Shown: positions 21,385-33,698 of the stretch, one piece after another
Layout of the letters: every line of letters begins with the position of its first letter
Position numbering within the stretch: position 1 is the stretch's first letter
DNA from: Neoceratodus forsteri
Taxonomy: Eukaryota > Chordata > Ceratodontiformes > Ceratodontidae
DNA: 64,000 nt
Assembly (NCBI GenBank): GCA_016271365.2
Contig: CM057452.1
Span: 1,240,339,001-1,240,403,000, forward strand
Reading direction: 5' to 3'
Program-made: the position numbers and the translations under genes
The notes under the pieces: model-generated
What the model was told of the DNA's origin: nothing
Database searches by the model: none
The model's input: the letters and a program-made list of their open reading frames with translations, nothing else

Positions 21385-24130
21385 CCTGAGATTCTTGGCA
21401 TAACAGAGACCTGGTTAAAGTCTGGAATTCTCCAACATGAGATGAACCTCCAAGGCTACTCATGCTTCAGGAAAGATAGAGTAGGTAAAAAAGGAGGTGG
21501 TGTTCTATTCTATGTAAAATCTAATCAGTCTGTCTCAGAAATCACCTGTCTGACTGAAAATCCTCCTTCTGTAAAATCATTATTTTTATCCCTAACACTT
21601 AGTAATGTAAAAAATTTAGTAATTGGTTGTATTTACCTCCATCCTAAAGATGCTGCCAATTTATTACCTTCCCTTATGTCATCCCTATCGAATCTTCCCC
21701 CACATTAGATAGTGCTCTGCAGGGACTTTAATAATGATGGGATTTCCCTAATAAAAATAAAGCCCATGCAATCTTATCAGACAATAACTTAACACAACAC
21801 ATAAACAACCCCACTAGACTAAACTCCAAGACTGAAACATCAATGCTCTTAGACTGGATAGTGTACAATTGCTCCCACAGGATCAAAACTGCCAGAGTAC
21901 TCCCTGACTGTATCAGTGACCACTCTCCTGTCTATTGCATATGGTGCAGCAGTTTTGAAGCACCCCATCCCAAAATTCTGGAGTCTAGAAATATGACACA
22001 TTTTAATATAAATGAGTTTCTGATCTCAATTAATAATACATATTGGGGTGTCTACCCACTATTGATCAGGCCCTAGACTATTTTATTTTGACCTTCACCC
22101 GCATTATCAACAGGCATGCACCCCTAACCAAATGCTGGTCCAAAAGCATCAAAGCTCCTTGGCTTTCCAAGGAAATGAATAGTTGGGATGCTGCATGGAA
22201 ATCATTCTAGATTAGTAATCTTTGCTCTGGCTGGTTAATCTATCGGCAGTTAGGAAACTCCTGAAAAAACAAGCTGCAAGGAGACAAAAGAGCCGACTAC
22301 TGCTTACTCCAAATAGAAAACCTTAGTAAGCCTAAGGAATTTTGGAACAGATTAAATCTTTAATCAATGGTAAATCAGGGCAGTGTCCTAGTTCCATTCT
22401 TTCAGTTAGTAACCTCCTACAAGATCCCCCTTCCTTTGCAGAGTGTATAAATCAGTTCTTCACAGACCTAGATAGATACACTTTGCATCTTTCACCAATC
22501 TCTGACTTCTCCATCCCCACACAGCCCCATACTGGTCTAGGCTCATGACCTGCATTCCACTTAAAAACCACAACCAAAAAGGAAGTTCTCAGATTGTTAT
22601 TAAAACTCAGAGAAGAGAGCTCCCCTGATCATGACATCATTGAGTCTAAGTTCCTTAAGTAAGGGGCACCCGCAATTGCTGCACCTATCTGTAATCTAAT
22701 TAACAAGTCCTTCCTTTCCGGATCTGTTCTGAACAAATGGAGAGTGGCTATAGTAGTCCCCCTCCACAAGGGTGGCCCCTTTGCCATCGAAAATTACAGA
22801 CATGGCCCTTTTAAAGGTCTCTGTCAATATTCTCAATGTGAGTGACAAAAGCATTGTTATGGGAGTAGTGTTTGTTGACCTGACAAAGGCCTCTGACCTT
22901 GTCAACCACCACCTCCTACTAAGAGAACAACCTCCTGTGTCTCAACTGTTTAACACTTACCTGGCTGAAGAGTTATCTCATTGGGAGATCCCAAAGGATG
23001 AAGTGGTCTAGAGCACTGTCTTCTCTTAGGCCTATAACTCATGGCATTCCCCAGAGATCTATCCTGGGCCCATTACTTTTCTCACCCTTCATTAACAAGC
23101 TTCCAACTTTTGCGGAGGTGCATCATTCTACTCTGTTCCTCCAATAACATGGAATGGCTTTATCAGAGCAGATTTCAGCACATTCGAATAATGCTTCTCA
23201 GATAACCGTCTAATTCTTAATACAAAAAAAAAGCCATGGTATTCCGCAATCCCTCGCCTAAAACCACTAAAACCTCTTCAAAGCACTCTCAAAATCTACT
23301 CACTTTCTGAGGACTCCATAGAAGTAGTCCAAACCTTTAAATACTTAGGACTGCACCTTGACTCAGCCTTCTCTTTAGAGACCCATGTCTCCTTGCTAAC
23401 TAAAACTATCAACCAGAAGTTATGTCTGTTATATCATCTCTGCCACCTCTTATCCGCCACCTCCTGCCAGAAAATTGCTTCCACATCCCTCCTCCCTATA
23501 CATTTCTATGGTGCACCACTACTTCTCTCTGCTGAACCTTTATCCATTGCCCAGATCTGACAACTTCAATTTAGGATCAGGCATTTTGCCTTAGGGGCTG
23601 ATCCTAGAAAACACTACTGAGATATCCTGACTACCCTACATTGGCCTGATTATTACTTAAGGCTACAGTACCTCACATTATGCTTTGCAAATAAGCTATT
23701 AACAATCTTTTTAATCCACCTGGTCTAAGAGACATTGTCTATCGAAAAGAATTTGTTCATCCACTCAGGTCATCCACTTTACCTATTCTAGGAACCCCAA
23801 ATCCTCGCTGTCTCGCTGGGAGGCGATCTTTCACCTACTCTGCCACAACTGCATGGAATGCACTACCACCTCATCTTCTCTCTTGCCCTTCCCTATCACT
23901 TTTCAAAAAATTGCTTGCTGCAAACCTGCTCATTTCTCCTTCCTGTATTTGTTTTCATTAATCCCTGTACCCTACCTACTCTCAAATTCATAAACACAGG
24001 AGCATTTTTCAAAGCATGCTTACCCATTGCACTATTATGTACATCCTAGTCGTATTCTTTTTTCTATATTTTGCTGAAGAAATCTCACTTGAACTTTTGT
24101 AAATATGTAAGCCAAGATCTAGCCAGATAG
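21385..24130 (+). pseudogene. Decayed non-LTR LINE of the jockey/CR1/L2 group
   Basis: Protein homology is readable in order through many frame breaks. Endonuclease: ITETWLK at about 21396-21420, YSCFRKDRVGKKGGGVLFYV at 21460-21520, then SDHSPVYC at 21919-21942. Linker: APWLSKE with DAAWKS near 22160-22200, NGKSGQCPS near 22370. Reverse transcriptase: VVFVDLTKASDLVNHHLLL at 22867-22923 and SIVMGV upstream. C-terminal region: FKYLGLHLDSAFSLETHVS at 23335-23390, IASTSLLPIHFYGA near 23480-23515, and FALGADPRK and LTLCFANK near 23590-23690. The catalytic F/YADD box is not recognisable. The end is near 24130. The clade (L2, Nimb or CR1) is not resolved. The element is old and inactive. Confidence 0.7.
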
Positions 24131-25600
24131 AGCTTTTAAATTAATCAAACTTTGAGCAGATCACTGATATTAATTAATGTCTCTCCCCTCTTTTCAAATC
24201 AACTCCTGTCTAATCCTCGCTCCACCTCCCCTCCACTAGTTTAACTCTCTGCATGTTTTTCTTCCCCTGTTGCTGAACTCTCTTTCTCAACCTGCCACCC
24301 CCCCCCCGGCCTGCATTTCAGGGCCCTCGCACTGCTTTACACCTCTCTGCTTTCTCTCCCTGACCCTTGCTGTTTTTGAAGTCTCCACACCCTATCTGCC
24401 CACCAACCATCGATTGTCCATAACATAAGTGTAATTCTCTCTCCCTTTGTCTCTCTCTTTCTCTTCCAGCAATGAGGGCATCAAAGTCAAAGTCGCTTCC
24501 AGTTTTCTTGGGGCATGGCTTTTCTCTGGTCACTGTCCCCCTCACCAGTGCTGGCCATAGGAAACAAGGTAAACTCCACTCTTCCATCTGAGCTGCAGTC
24601 TGAATCCCAGAGTCTGGCTCCTGCCCTCATTGGCCAGTGCCTGGAGTCCTCTGCCACACTATTGGCCACTATTGGGCAAAGCTCTTGGTGATTGGCTGAA
24701 CCAGCTAGCCCTTTTTCTGCCATTGAGCTTTGGTCTCCAAAGTTGAGGCTTTCTCAACTGCCGCAGCCTTTCATTGTTGCTCAGAAATTCTCCTGCCCAC
24801 CCACCCCATCCCCAACCTCTATTAAATCCAGTTTAACCCCACCCCTTCCTCCTCCCACTTCCTACTATTGACTAATTTTCTAAGCTTTTGGACCATCCTT
24901 TTCCTAAGCATCTGGCCCAATCTTTTATATAGTTAGCTAGACTCCTCTCCCTGTGTTCCTGTGACTCACATCCCCATCTTCCTGCAAAGAATTTACACTC
25001 ACTTCGACTCATATGTCTCATCCTCTTTTTTTCATTTATTTCCAACTCTCTCTCTCCCTGTCTCTGTGGCTGATCTGGCATATATTCTTTGCCTCTTGAG
25101 CATCTCTTCCTCTAATGGCTCATTCTCTAAATACCACCAACTCCTGCATTCCCTCTTAACCCTAACCCCCTCCTCTTAGATTTCAGGACTCAGAGCTTAC
25201 TCACACCCATCATCCTCTTGCACAGAGAGTGCACACTTTCCTGGTGCACTTAATTTATCCCCTGCCACCACCTAGCTCCGTAGCATTCCTGTCTGCTAGC
25301 ACCATCTGCTAATCACTATGTTCCTTCTAAAAATAATTTGCATTCTAGCAATGTGTCAAATCATGACACCTATCATAACAAAGACACCTAACTCATCCAT
25401 AATAAATACCATAACAATAATATTTAAAATATCACCTCACCAACACAGCTCCTAATCATCCTCAACCCATGAGCTAACTACGGTATGCAAAGCTACACTG
25501 CACCTCAGCCTGTAGGTGGATAAGGGGCATTGCATACAGCCTCTCTCCCCCCCACCAATCGTTAATATGTTCATGCCAGTTCTATAGTTAAGCATGGGAA
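24131..25600. other. Pyrimidine-rich non-coding DNA, possible 5' region of the next LINE
   Basis: C/T-rich sequence with CTCTCT tracts and a C run (24299-24307). Open frames on both strands are short. It may be the 5' UTR or decayed ORF1 of the L2-like LINE whose ORF2 begins near 25620, but I see no ORF1 motif, so this is inference from position. Confidence 0.4.
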
Positions 25601-25619
25601 ACCAAAAAAACTTAAACTT

Positions 25620-26580
25620 TTGCAGGAAATTGTGATCCTAAAGTGTCAGGCAATATGTATGGCATGGCTACTTTTAATTCTCTTTGGAAATATCTGCCCT
25701 ACCCCGGGCCCCATGGCAAATGCTGCAACTCAACCTGGCAGGCACAGCAGTTTAACTCTTGCCTCCATTAATATTTGCAGCCTCCTAGCAACACTAGATA
25801 CATTACAAGTTTGGGTCGCCCAGCACCAGCCAGATATCCTATCAGTAGTTGAAACCTGGCTTAACCCCTAGGATTGCTGACATGGCCATTCAGCTACCAG
25901 GCTACACCACGTTCAGACTTGACAGATTTGGCAAGCATGGGAGTAGTTGTGTTCATTACATAAAGGAGCACATCCAGGCACAAATGTTATCTCACATCAC
26001 TACCAGCTACAACACCCAACTCTTAGCAATAAAAGTATTGCTCAGCATGAATTGAAAAACTATAACTGTAAGATCAGTCTATATGCCCCCCAAGGACCAA
26101 TGAAGCAGTTTCAAAATTATCCATGACTACCTTGCTGACCACCGCCAGAATACTGAGCTGATAATGATGGGGGGATCTTAGCATTAACTGGGCATCCCCT
26201 GATGCAGACCCATATAAAGATGCATTATCCACTCTCAACCTGACACAAACAGTGAACTCCCACACTCACATAAATTACAGCATGGGTACATGCTCTCTGA
26301 TATACTGGATTATCACCAACTGACAAGAAACTAAAACTAGCAGAACAGTCCTCCCAGATTCCTTTAGAGACCACTCACCCATCCTTTTCAACTGGTCAAA
26401 TAAGTCTCCCAAGATACAAACTAGAATGGTTACTAATAGAATACTGAAAAGAGGGAAATTGACCGCCTTGAAAGAACACCTTGGACTCCAATACTGGAGC
26501 TTCCTAACTAGATGATGTTGATACTGCTTTAGAAGGTTTCATGCACAGATTTAATGTGTCCTGTAATATCTATGCTTCCC
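25620..26580 (+). pseudogene. L2-like LINE ORF2, endonuclease part (left half, split by L1)
   Basis: The N-terminus has a hydrophobic stretch and then GNICPTPGP (25684-25710), like the 'GD.E.NPGP' motif that opens ORF2 of many L2/CR1-group elements. Endonuclease blocks follow: SINICSL (25767-25788), SVVETWL (25842-25862), YTTFRLDRFGKHG (25902-25940), ELIMMGGS near 26155-26180 and LPDSFRDHSPILFNW-like sequence near 26350-26395 (the S/D-H catalytic end block). The sequence stops at 26580, where the plus-strand L1 is inserted, and resumes at 39475. Several stops and shifts show that it is the oldest layer of the nest. Confidence 0.65.
26568..26580. repeat. Target-site duplication of the outer L1, left copy
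   Basis: ATCTATGCTTCCC (26568-26580) matches ATCTATGCTCCCA (39475-39487) on the far side of the plus-strand L1 in 11 of 13 positions. It sits exactly where the L2-like frame is broken on both sides. A direct repeat of this length is the normal product of target-primed reverse transcription. Confidence 0.7.
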
Positions 26581-26780
26581 TCGAGAGATCACGTGATGCA
26601 AGAGATCTAGCAGCAGCACTTGCCTGGAGCTCCCTCCTCTCAACCTCTTCTTTTATTACTAATAACATGATTCAGGCTGCCTTCTCTACAAACTACATAA
26701 TTATTCTATTCTAGTCTCACTTCTGCTTTCAGTGATCTGTTTAATTTACCCGTCCACATCACAATCGACTTATCACCGCA

Positions 26781-27641
26781 ATGGAAGCTGACATGAAGCA
26801 GGCTCCGATAAAGCACACGCCATCTCCTACACTGGAGAAAACTCCCAAAAAGGTCATGATACAGACCTCAAGCACTAGTCAAATGGGACCCTTGATTACA
26901 TCGGCGGTCCCTCTAACAGAAGACCGTTTCCTGCAGGAGCCCCTTCCTTTCTCTGAAACTCTCTCGGTTATCTCTACAGAGAACAAGAGTATCAGCGGGG
27001 ACCTGGCCAATCTTACCCGGAGAGTTAGTGATATGGAGACATGCGCTTCCTCCTTAGAAGCCTGGAAGGACAACACAGAGCCTGAGATTGTGCATCTCCG
27101 TCAGCAGATCCACAAGATCCAACTCAAAACAGAGGATTTGTAGGGTAGGGACAGAAGGAACAATATCCTTAACATGGGCATTTCTGAATCCGAAGAGGGA
27201 CCTAATATTAACATGTTTTTGCAGAAATTTCTCCTTAAGGTGGGGGCCCATCTCCGCTAGGCCCCATGTACCAGATAGAGAGAGAACACTGGTCCCCCTG
27301 CCAGAAACCACAATCGGATGCCCCCACAACCAATTATTTTAAAATTTCTCAGCTATGTCGACAAGCAACATGTCCTGACAAAAGTAAGAGAGCTGCAATC
27401 AGTCTTGTGGGAGGGGAACAAAATTAGGATTTTGCAAGATCTGCCCTATGAAACACGCCAGAAATGCTCGGCATTCCTTCCCACTGTAACAAAATTAGTA
27501 GCGGCTGGCATCCCCTTCAAAATGCTTTATCCAGCCAAATTACAGTCATCATTTGATGGGGTCTGGCTCTCCTCTGACTCGCCAACTCAGGCTGCCTCAG
27601 ACCTAGCCAACAAGCTCCCTAACCTTTTCAAGACAGGCTGA
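26781..27641 (+). pseudogene. L1 ORF1 (coiled-coil RNA-binding protein), frameshifted
   Basis: ORF1 encodes the nucleic-acid chaperone that coats L1 RNA. From ATG 26781 the frame runs 120 codons with a heptad-like segment (LANLTRRVSDMETCASSLEA, about residues 76-95, continuing to residue 118), which is the coiled coil. It ends at a stop at 27141. The next block, RDRRNNILNMGISESEEGPN, follows after that stop at about 27149-27208; it corresponds to the 'RNRRNNL...GLPEGEEGP' start of the RRM-like domain. The C-terminal domain resumes in another frame at 27318-27641 (PIILKFLSYVDKQHVLTKVR ... MLYPAKL). Compared with the intact 273-residue ORF1 at 33699-34520, the order of domains is the same. At least one nonsense change and one frameshift disable it. 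Confidence 0.8.
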
Positions 27642-28058
27642 GTCTCCTCAAGATTCGTATCATGGTTAAATATATGCCCCTTGCCTGGAATTTGTAACAG
27701 TTTTTCCCGATTTTCTGTGAATATAAATTAGCTGGTACCTGTTTTCTTTTGACAACTGGGATGACCTGTTCCTGGGTGATGTAGGCCTTAAGCCTGGCTC
27801 GTCGTAACAAGGCCTCTGGTTGACAGTCGAGGGAACTGATTATCCATCGCCAAAGAGGAACCTTGAGTGGAGCAGAGGTTCTGGAGGACTCAATTATGGA
27901 AATACCCCCTGCTGATCCTATATCTATTTCTGTCCCCAGTTACTTCCCTCGACTTGTAAATGCAAAATTGGACTGTTGTTTCTAGTTGCAAGTATTAGGA
28001 CTTATTAATACTTTTGCTCGCTTAATTGTTATTTAAAACTGTAATCACAAATTTGTAG

Positions 28059-28070
28059 TTTTAGGCAGTT
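28059..28070. repeat. Target-site duplication of the inner L1, left copy
   Basis: TTTTAGGCAGTTTT at 28059-28072 (merging with the poly-T) is repeated at 34696-34709 as TTTTAGGCAGTTTT. Read in the orientation of the minus-strand L1 the duplication is AAAACTGCCTAAAA, starting with A residues as expected from the L1 endonuclease preference for TTTT/A. The two copies are identical, which makes this the youngest dated event in the nest. Confidence 0.9.
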
Positions 28071-28626
28071 TTTTTTTTTTTTTGCAATTAACTTTATTTT
28101 TCCTTAACATAAACATAACCCAGCACTTGTCATGGATGGATGATACAGGTAATTGTACAGCGAGAGCAAAATTACATAAAACCCCAATACAAAGAAGGAT
28201 GAACATAAGACAACCCATACCCAATCCCCCCTCCCCACCCAACTCGCAGCAGGCACCTTACCATTCCCTGCTGGGGGTAACAAACCGTGTAATGGCCACA
28301 ATGGCCCTGTACTAAACTCTAGAAAAAGCTTATATAGAATAACAGGACCAAGGCATCAGCAAAGCACTAATCCCTTTAACCAAAAAGGGGCTATATCATA
28401 GAGAGGGAGGGGGGAGGAATTTGTTAGAAGAAATGTTGCCAAGGGAATATTAACCTTACCGTAGGGGAAGGGATAAGAAATAGAAGCCAATAAAAAAGGA
28501 TATAACATGACCCATAGCCTATCCTGGGAAATAAGGTTTAACAATTAAAAAGGAACTTTGACCCAAGAGCTCCTATGAGGAGACTAAATAGAGAAGGGAA
28601 AAGCGGGAGAACTGTTGAACTTAGCC

Positions 28627-29190
28627 TTAGTAACCAAATTTGCTTCTTAAATTTAACAGGAAGTCTCCCCAACAATTCTGAAACTTCTCACTGGCCTGGA
28701 AAATCCAGGCTACACATCTCTCCGCATTTAGAGCATTGAGAAGTTCAGTCCACCATTCTTTAAATGAGGGTTCCCAGTCATCTTTCCAATGTCGAAGTAT
28801 TAGCAGCTTAGTAACCGTAGCAACCATAGCTACTTGTACCGTTTGAAAAAAAGTAGAGATCAGTGAGTACATACCTAACAGGCATGTATCCTCATTGAAA
28901 AAGGCTGCAATTTTGAAATATGGTGCCACCCATTGTTTAACTGAGTTCCATAGTTCAACAATTTTTGGACATGCGCATAATTTATGATGTAAGGTAGCAA
29001 ATTCGAACCCACAATCTCCACATTCGACTGAGGGTAATTTCTTAATCCGAAATAACTTGGCGGGCATATAATATAGATTATGCAAAATATTGAACTGGAT
29101 ATTCCTTAAACGGTCTTGTTTAATTAAGGCGTAAATGTCTGTCCAAATCGTTTCCCATGTTTTGACCGGGAAGGTTTTGTTATAATTGTT
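28627..29190 (-). pseudogene. L1 ORF2, C-terminal cysteine-rich region
   Basis: Last part of the inner L1 ORF2. The 152-codon open frame 29085-28627 contains the Cys/His pattern C-x2-C...H-x-L-x2-C-P (CGDCGFEFATLHHKLCACPK), corresponding to the C-terminal zinc-knuckle-like region of L1 ORF2, and ends with LRSKFGY. The preceding frame ends at 29197 and the stretch between is shifted, so one frameshift separates them. The function of this region is RNA binding and retrotransposition, known from mammalian L1. Confidence 0.8.
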
Positions 29191-29196
29191 TTCCCA

Positions 29197-30460
29197 CTAA
29201 TAAGCTATGGGAGTAAACCTGGACATGATATGGGTCAAAATTGATTTATATAACTTAGCTATTGCTTTCCGGCTCTTAGATAATGCCCACAAGCTACTTA
29301 GCATGGTTTCAACCCCCTCTGACCATGGAGGTTTCCCCAAGAAATGATAAATACATTGACGTATTTGGTACAATCGAAAACGGTCCTCATGGGCCACTGC
29401 AAATTTTGATTGCAGTTCTGAAATAGATAAAAGGGACTTGCCCAAGACAAAGCTTCCTAAATATAGCTTAATAGAATAGCTACCTGGAAAAGTTCGAATT
29501 GGGTTCTTACCTATCTGTAGATTGGGATTATTTAATGATGGTTGCCTTAGGTCCCTTAGGTTAGATTTCTGAAGCAAAGAACAAAGTTGTTGCAAGGCCC
29601 TCATATCCCAGCCAAGGGGGGAGTTCTTCACCTTCAATGGAGCTTTGGACCAAGGGGTATATAAAAGAGCCTCTAAGTCTATCCTGCAAGAATTTGCTTG
29701 CAACCAATCTAAAAACATCCAAGGAGGGGTGCTCGCTAGAGAGACTGTCGTGGTCAGCCAGTGCAAAAATCTATTAGCATGGATAGCTAAATAATAGATA
29801 TAAAAATCAGGTAATTGAAGCCCACCTAACCCTTTAGGGCAAGTAAGCTTAGCATAAGCCCTACGTGGAGTTTTACCTTTCCAAAGAAAATCAGAGCAGA
29901 TCTTACAAATGGACACAAAGAAGGACTTTGGCAGGTAAATATTGAGGTTACATAGAGGGTAAAAAAATATGGGAAAAATTGACATTTTAATAATATTAGC
30001 CCGGCCCCGAAAGGACAGCGGTAACTTATTCCACCTCGCCAAATCTTCTCTAGTAGTTTTTAATAATGGAGCTAGGTTGAGGTCTTTAAGATTAGTTAAG
30101 TCACTAGATATCTTAATACCAAGGTAGGTTAAATATTCACTTTCCCACTGTAACCCCATAGATAGGCTCCAATCTTTGGAAAGGAGAGGGGATAGCAAGT
30201 AAACTATCGTTTTATTTCTGTTGAGTTTATAACCTGAAAAGGAACTAAAATGGGAAATAATTTGTAACACACGAGGGAAAGATTGCCTGCTGTTCGATAT
30301 ATGAACAAGTAAATCATCAGCAAAAAGGGATAGTTTACATTCAAGATGCTCCAAGTGTATGCCCCTCATTGCTTCATCCAGTTTTAAGACTCTAGCTAAG
30401 GGCTCTATGTACAAATTAAATAAATAAGGAGAGAGAGGGCAACCCTGACGGGTACCCCAA
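29197..30460 (-). pseudogene. L1 ORF2, reverse transcriptase palm to thumb
   Basis: This is the longest ORF2 piece of the inner L1. Reading from about 30460: QGCPLSPYLFNLYIEPLARV, then the catalytic box LFADDLL (FADD at about 30324-30313), then GYKLNRNKT (template-binding region), YLGIKIS, WNKLPLSFRGRANIIKM and LWKGKTPRRAYAKLT, GLGGLQLPDF. These are the standard L1 blocks after the first palm motif. Both catalytic aspartates are present. The 405-codon open frame from 30414 continues upstream without a stop for about 15 codons before a shift. Confidence 0.88.
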
Positions 30461-30495
30461 CATAAAAGGAATATATCAGAAATAAGGTTGTTGCA

Positions 30496-31190
30496 TTAGA
30501 TTCTAGCTGATGGGCAAGAGTACAAAATGCGGATTTGATTAATAAAGGGTTGCAGAATGCCAAACTTTTGCAATGTCGCAAACATATAGTACCATTCCAC
30601 TCTGTCAAAGGCTTTTTCTGCATCCAGGGATACCAAAGCCACCTCCAACTCAGGAGCCCTGGACACAGAAATTAAATGAAATATCTTTCTAAGGTGGTCT
30701 GCTGAGGTACATCCTGCAACAAACCCTGCCTGTTCAGGAATCAACAAACCTTTCCACACACTCGCCAGTCTATTAGCCAAGACTTTGGCATAAATTTTTA
30801 TATCAATGTTTAAGAGTGAAATGGGCCTATAGTTGCTGATCATTGATGGATCCTTCCCCGGCTTAGGTAACAAAATTATTCTCGCTTCGAATAATGATTG
30901 CTCAAAATTAGAGTTGGAGCTCCAAAACTCGTATAGTTGCAATAATAGGGGAATTAAGCATCCTTTAAAAGTTTTATAAAATAAGCCTGTAAATCCGTCT
31001 GGACCTGGTGCCTTGTCAGGTTTTAGGGAATCAATAACTGCTGAGATTTCCTCTCTGGTAATTGGGGCAATTAAGGAGTTTTTATTTCCTCAGACAGAAA
31101 TGGTAGATTGCCCTCTCCAAAAAAGCCCACATCTTTCCATCATGGTCCACCGACCATGGGTCCGAAGTATATAATGTCTTATAATAATCT
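30496..31190 (-). pseudogene. L1 ORF2, reverse transcriptase fingers and first palm block
   Basis: Frame 30942-30496 contains ARIILLPKPGKDPSMISNYR, PISLLNIDIKIYAKVLANRL, IPEQAGFVAG and LVSLDAEKAFDRVEW, the conserved L1 fingers and palm A block with its catalytic Asp. Upstream (31190-30943) the protein continues in shifted frames toward the endonuclease linker, including GPDGFTG-like sequence around 31000. One shift separates this piece from the palm C block at 30460. Confidence 0.88.
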
Positions 31191-32423
31191 CAAAATAAGG
31201 TTATTATCTCCGCAGGGTCGGTCACCATAGCTTCTGTCTGGGGATGTCTGAAAGCTGCAACCCATTTGGATGTAGATTGCTGTTTTAATTGCCAGGCAAG
31301 TAATTTGCCTGCTTTACTCTCTTGACCAATGTACGAAGCCTTTAATATAGAAGCAGATCTCTCCACCTTCTCTAATAATGCGCTAGAATAAGTGGCTCGC
31401 AAAGTAGATAGTTCTTGCTCTTCTTTGGGTAAGAGCTTATTGGTCCCTTTGCTTTCCAAATTTTTAATTTTAACTAAGCAACTATTCAGGAGATAATTTT
31501 TCTTTTATTTTAATTGTAGCAATGCAAATTAGCTCCCCCCGCCAAGTTGCCTCCAAGGCTGCCCACACCTGGTCCACTGCAAGAATAGAACCCCAATTAA
31601 ATTTTATAGTGCTTTGTATAAAGTTTTGGAGTTTTGCAATAATTTGGCTGTCTTTTAACAATCTATTGTTCAGAAACCATGAGTGGGACCAGACCGGAAT
31701 ATTAGGCAAAGCACATTGCAGTAGGATTGAAGAATGATCTGAAATTACTCGAGCCAAGATTTTAGCATCAACTATGTTGGACAATAACTGATGGCTGGTT
31801 AAAAAATAATCGATTAGAGAATAACTTTTGTGTATTGGAGAAAAGAAGGTAAAATCTTTACTTAATGGGTTGAACACTCTCCATGGATCTAAAAGGCCCA
31901 GGGATGATATAAATTCCTTTAAGGCTTTTTACGCAGGCAAGGAACTTGCCCCCCTGCAAAAGGTATGGTCTAGGTCATTAGTTTGCACCAAATTCCAGTC
32001 ACCTCCTATTATAAGAGGGTAATGCAGAAAGGGAGCTAGAACCATAGCTAAGTGAATAAAAAGGGATGAGGATTCAATATTAGGGCCATAAACTGAACCC
32101 AAGACAATATCCAAGTTGCCTAATTTGCCTATGACAAAAATGAATCTCCCCTCAGAATCGGGAATGGATTCCACTGGCGTGAATGGAATTTTTTTTGCTA
32201 GGAGCAAAGCCACCCCCCGTTTATTAGAGCTAAATCCGGAACCAAAAACTTGGCCAACCCAGGTCTTTTTAAAATGGTGCAGTTGCTCTGAGGGCAAATG
32301 TGTTTCATGCAGAAACACTATTGCAGGGTCGTATTTAGCAAGATGGGTTAAAATCACATATTTCTTCTTATTATCTCTCCCCCCCTTTATATTCCAAGAA
32401 AGAATATTCAGACAATTAGACAT
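31190..32423 (-). pseudogene. L1 ORF2, endonuclease and linker
   Basis: Start chosen at the Met of MSNCLNILSWNIKGG (32423), since L1 endonucleases begin with this 'SWNI.G' block; an upstream in-frame Met at 32456 is possible. Further blocks: VFLHETHLP (catalytic Glu region, here HET instead of QET), GVALLLAKKIPF, SVYGPN, LIIGGDWN and, after a stop near 31929, YSLIDYFLTS and ARVISDHSSILL (catalytic SDH at about 31748-31738). Linker sequence continues to 31190. Two or three stops or shifts break it. The endonuclease cuts target DNA at TTTT/A. Confidence 0.85.
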
Positions 32424-33698
32424 AACAGTATTTGCAAATGTGCCATTTGCCAGCAATTAAATGAAGGCCTATGGTGCTGCCGTCTCCTCCTCCCTGAGCA
32501 AAAGAGAATGAAAATCCCAATAACCATAACCCACCCCCAAAACTCAAAAAACCCCCCCGCCAATTTCAACTTATTTACAGAACTATATACCCAGGCCCAT
32601 AGCCTACGCCATAACAAATGGTCCATGGTGCTCACAAAAGAGCGAGCTCCCCTCCTCTGCCTCCCTTCAAACTGAGAGACTAAACAAAAGAGAGCTGAGG
32701 GGACAACCCCCTTCTTGTTTTAACAAATAGTCTCTCCCCAAAAGCAACCACCATTACTGTATACAATGTTCACATGGTCTCATACCCCAAACATCATTTA
32801 ACCCCGTGAACACATTAAGAGAGAAAGGATACAAAGGGGTAAATCAAATGTAGTCTAAACACAATACTTTGATTGCCCCCCACTTACTCAAATTGTAATC
32901 TAGTATTATTTAAATGGGGTAAAATCATGTCCACGGATGTATCTACAACAGTAGAGAGCTACAGGTGGCATGGCAAAATCTGTGCCTCCTTACCCTCAAT
33001 CTGTACCCTTTACCAACTTAGGGACTCTATAAACCCTCCTTACACCCATGGACCGATTAATCTTCAAGATGTAGATCAAAATTCGTTAGGTGTTCACGCC
33101 AAAACTGTTTAATTTCAATAACCAGAGAAGTTAGAGCATATAACATGAAAAGGATCCCTTCAGAAAAAAGATCTGTAAAAGCGATCTTACATCATAGCTC
33201 CTGAGACAATATCTAGACATTAAGTGATACACCCGATGAGTTACTAAAATAACATTAACCTGAGATACACTCTGTAGAGATTTAACCAAAAGAAAGAGCT
33301 CTTATCGTAGAGCAGAGATTAGGGAGGATCGAACTACAGTAACACTGCAGCTGAGGGGAGAAAAAGGGCTGCACGAATAAGCTATTCAGCTTGCTTGGCA
33401 TATACACAATAGTGTACCACCATCTAGTGGTCAAAAATGACTATCACAACCCTCACCCCACAGTACCAATCTATCAAAATGAGAAAAGGGTAATAAAAGC
33501 CCGAAGTAATTAAACCAGAAATACTGTTGTCCCAATGCAGACACCACTATTGAGGCAAGAAAGAAAAGCATTTTCATTGCAATCAGTCATTTCAAGAAGG
33601 AGCAGTCCAATAATCAGCATTCTGCACCAACATAGAAGGTCTTTCTGGAAGATTCTCAGCACAGGCTTCAGATTCCTTATAGTTAGGCTGGTAATCTC
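32424..33698 (-). other. Inter-ORF spacer of the inner L1
   Basis: About 1.27 kb without an open frame of note or protein similarity on either strand. The outer L1 has a spacer of similar size (about 1.15 kb once the insertion is removed). It could hold the internal entry or promoter elements for ORF2, but no motif supports that. Confidence 0.6.
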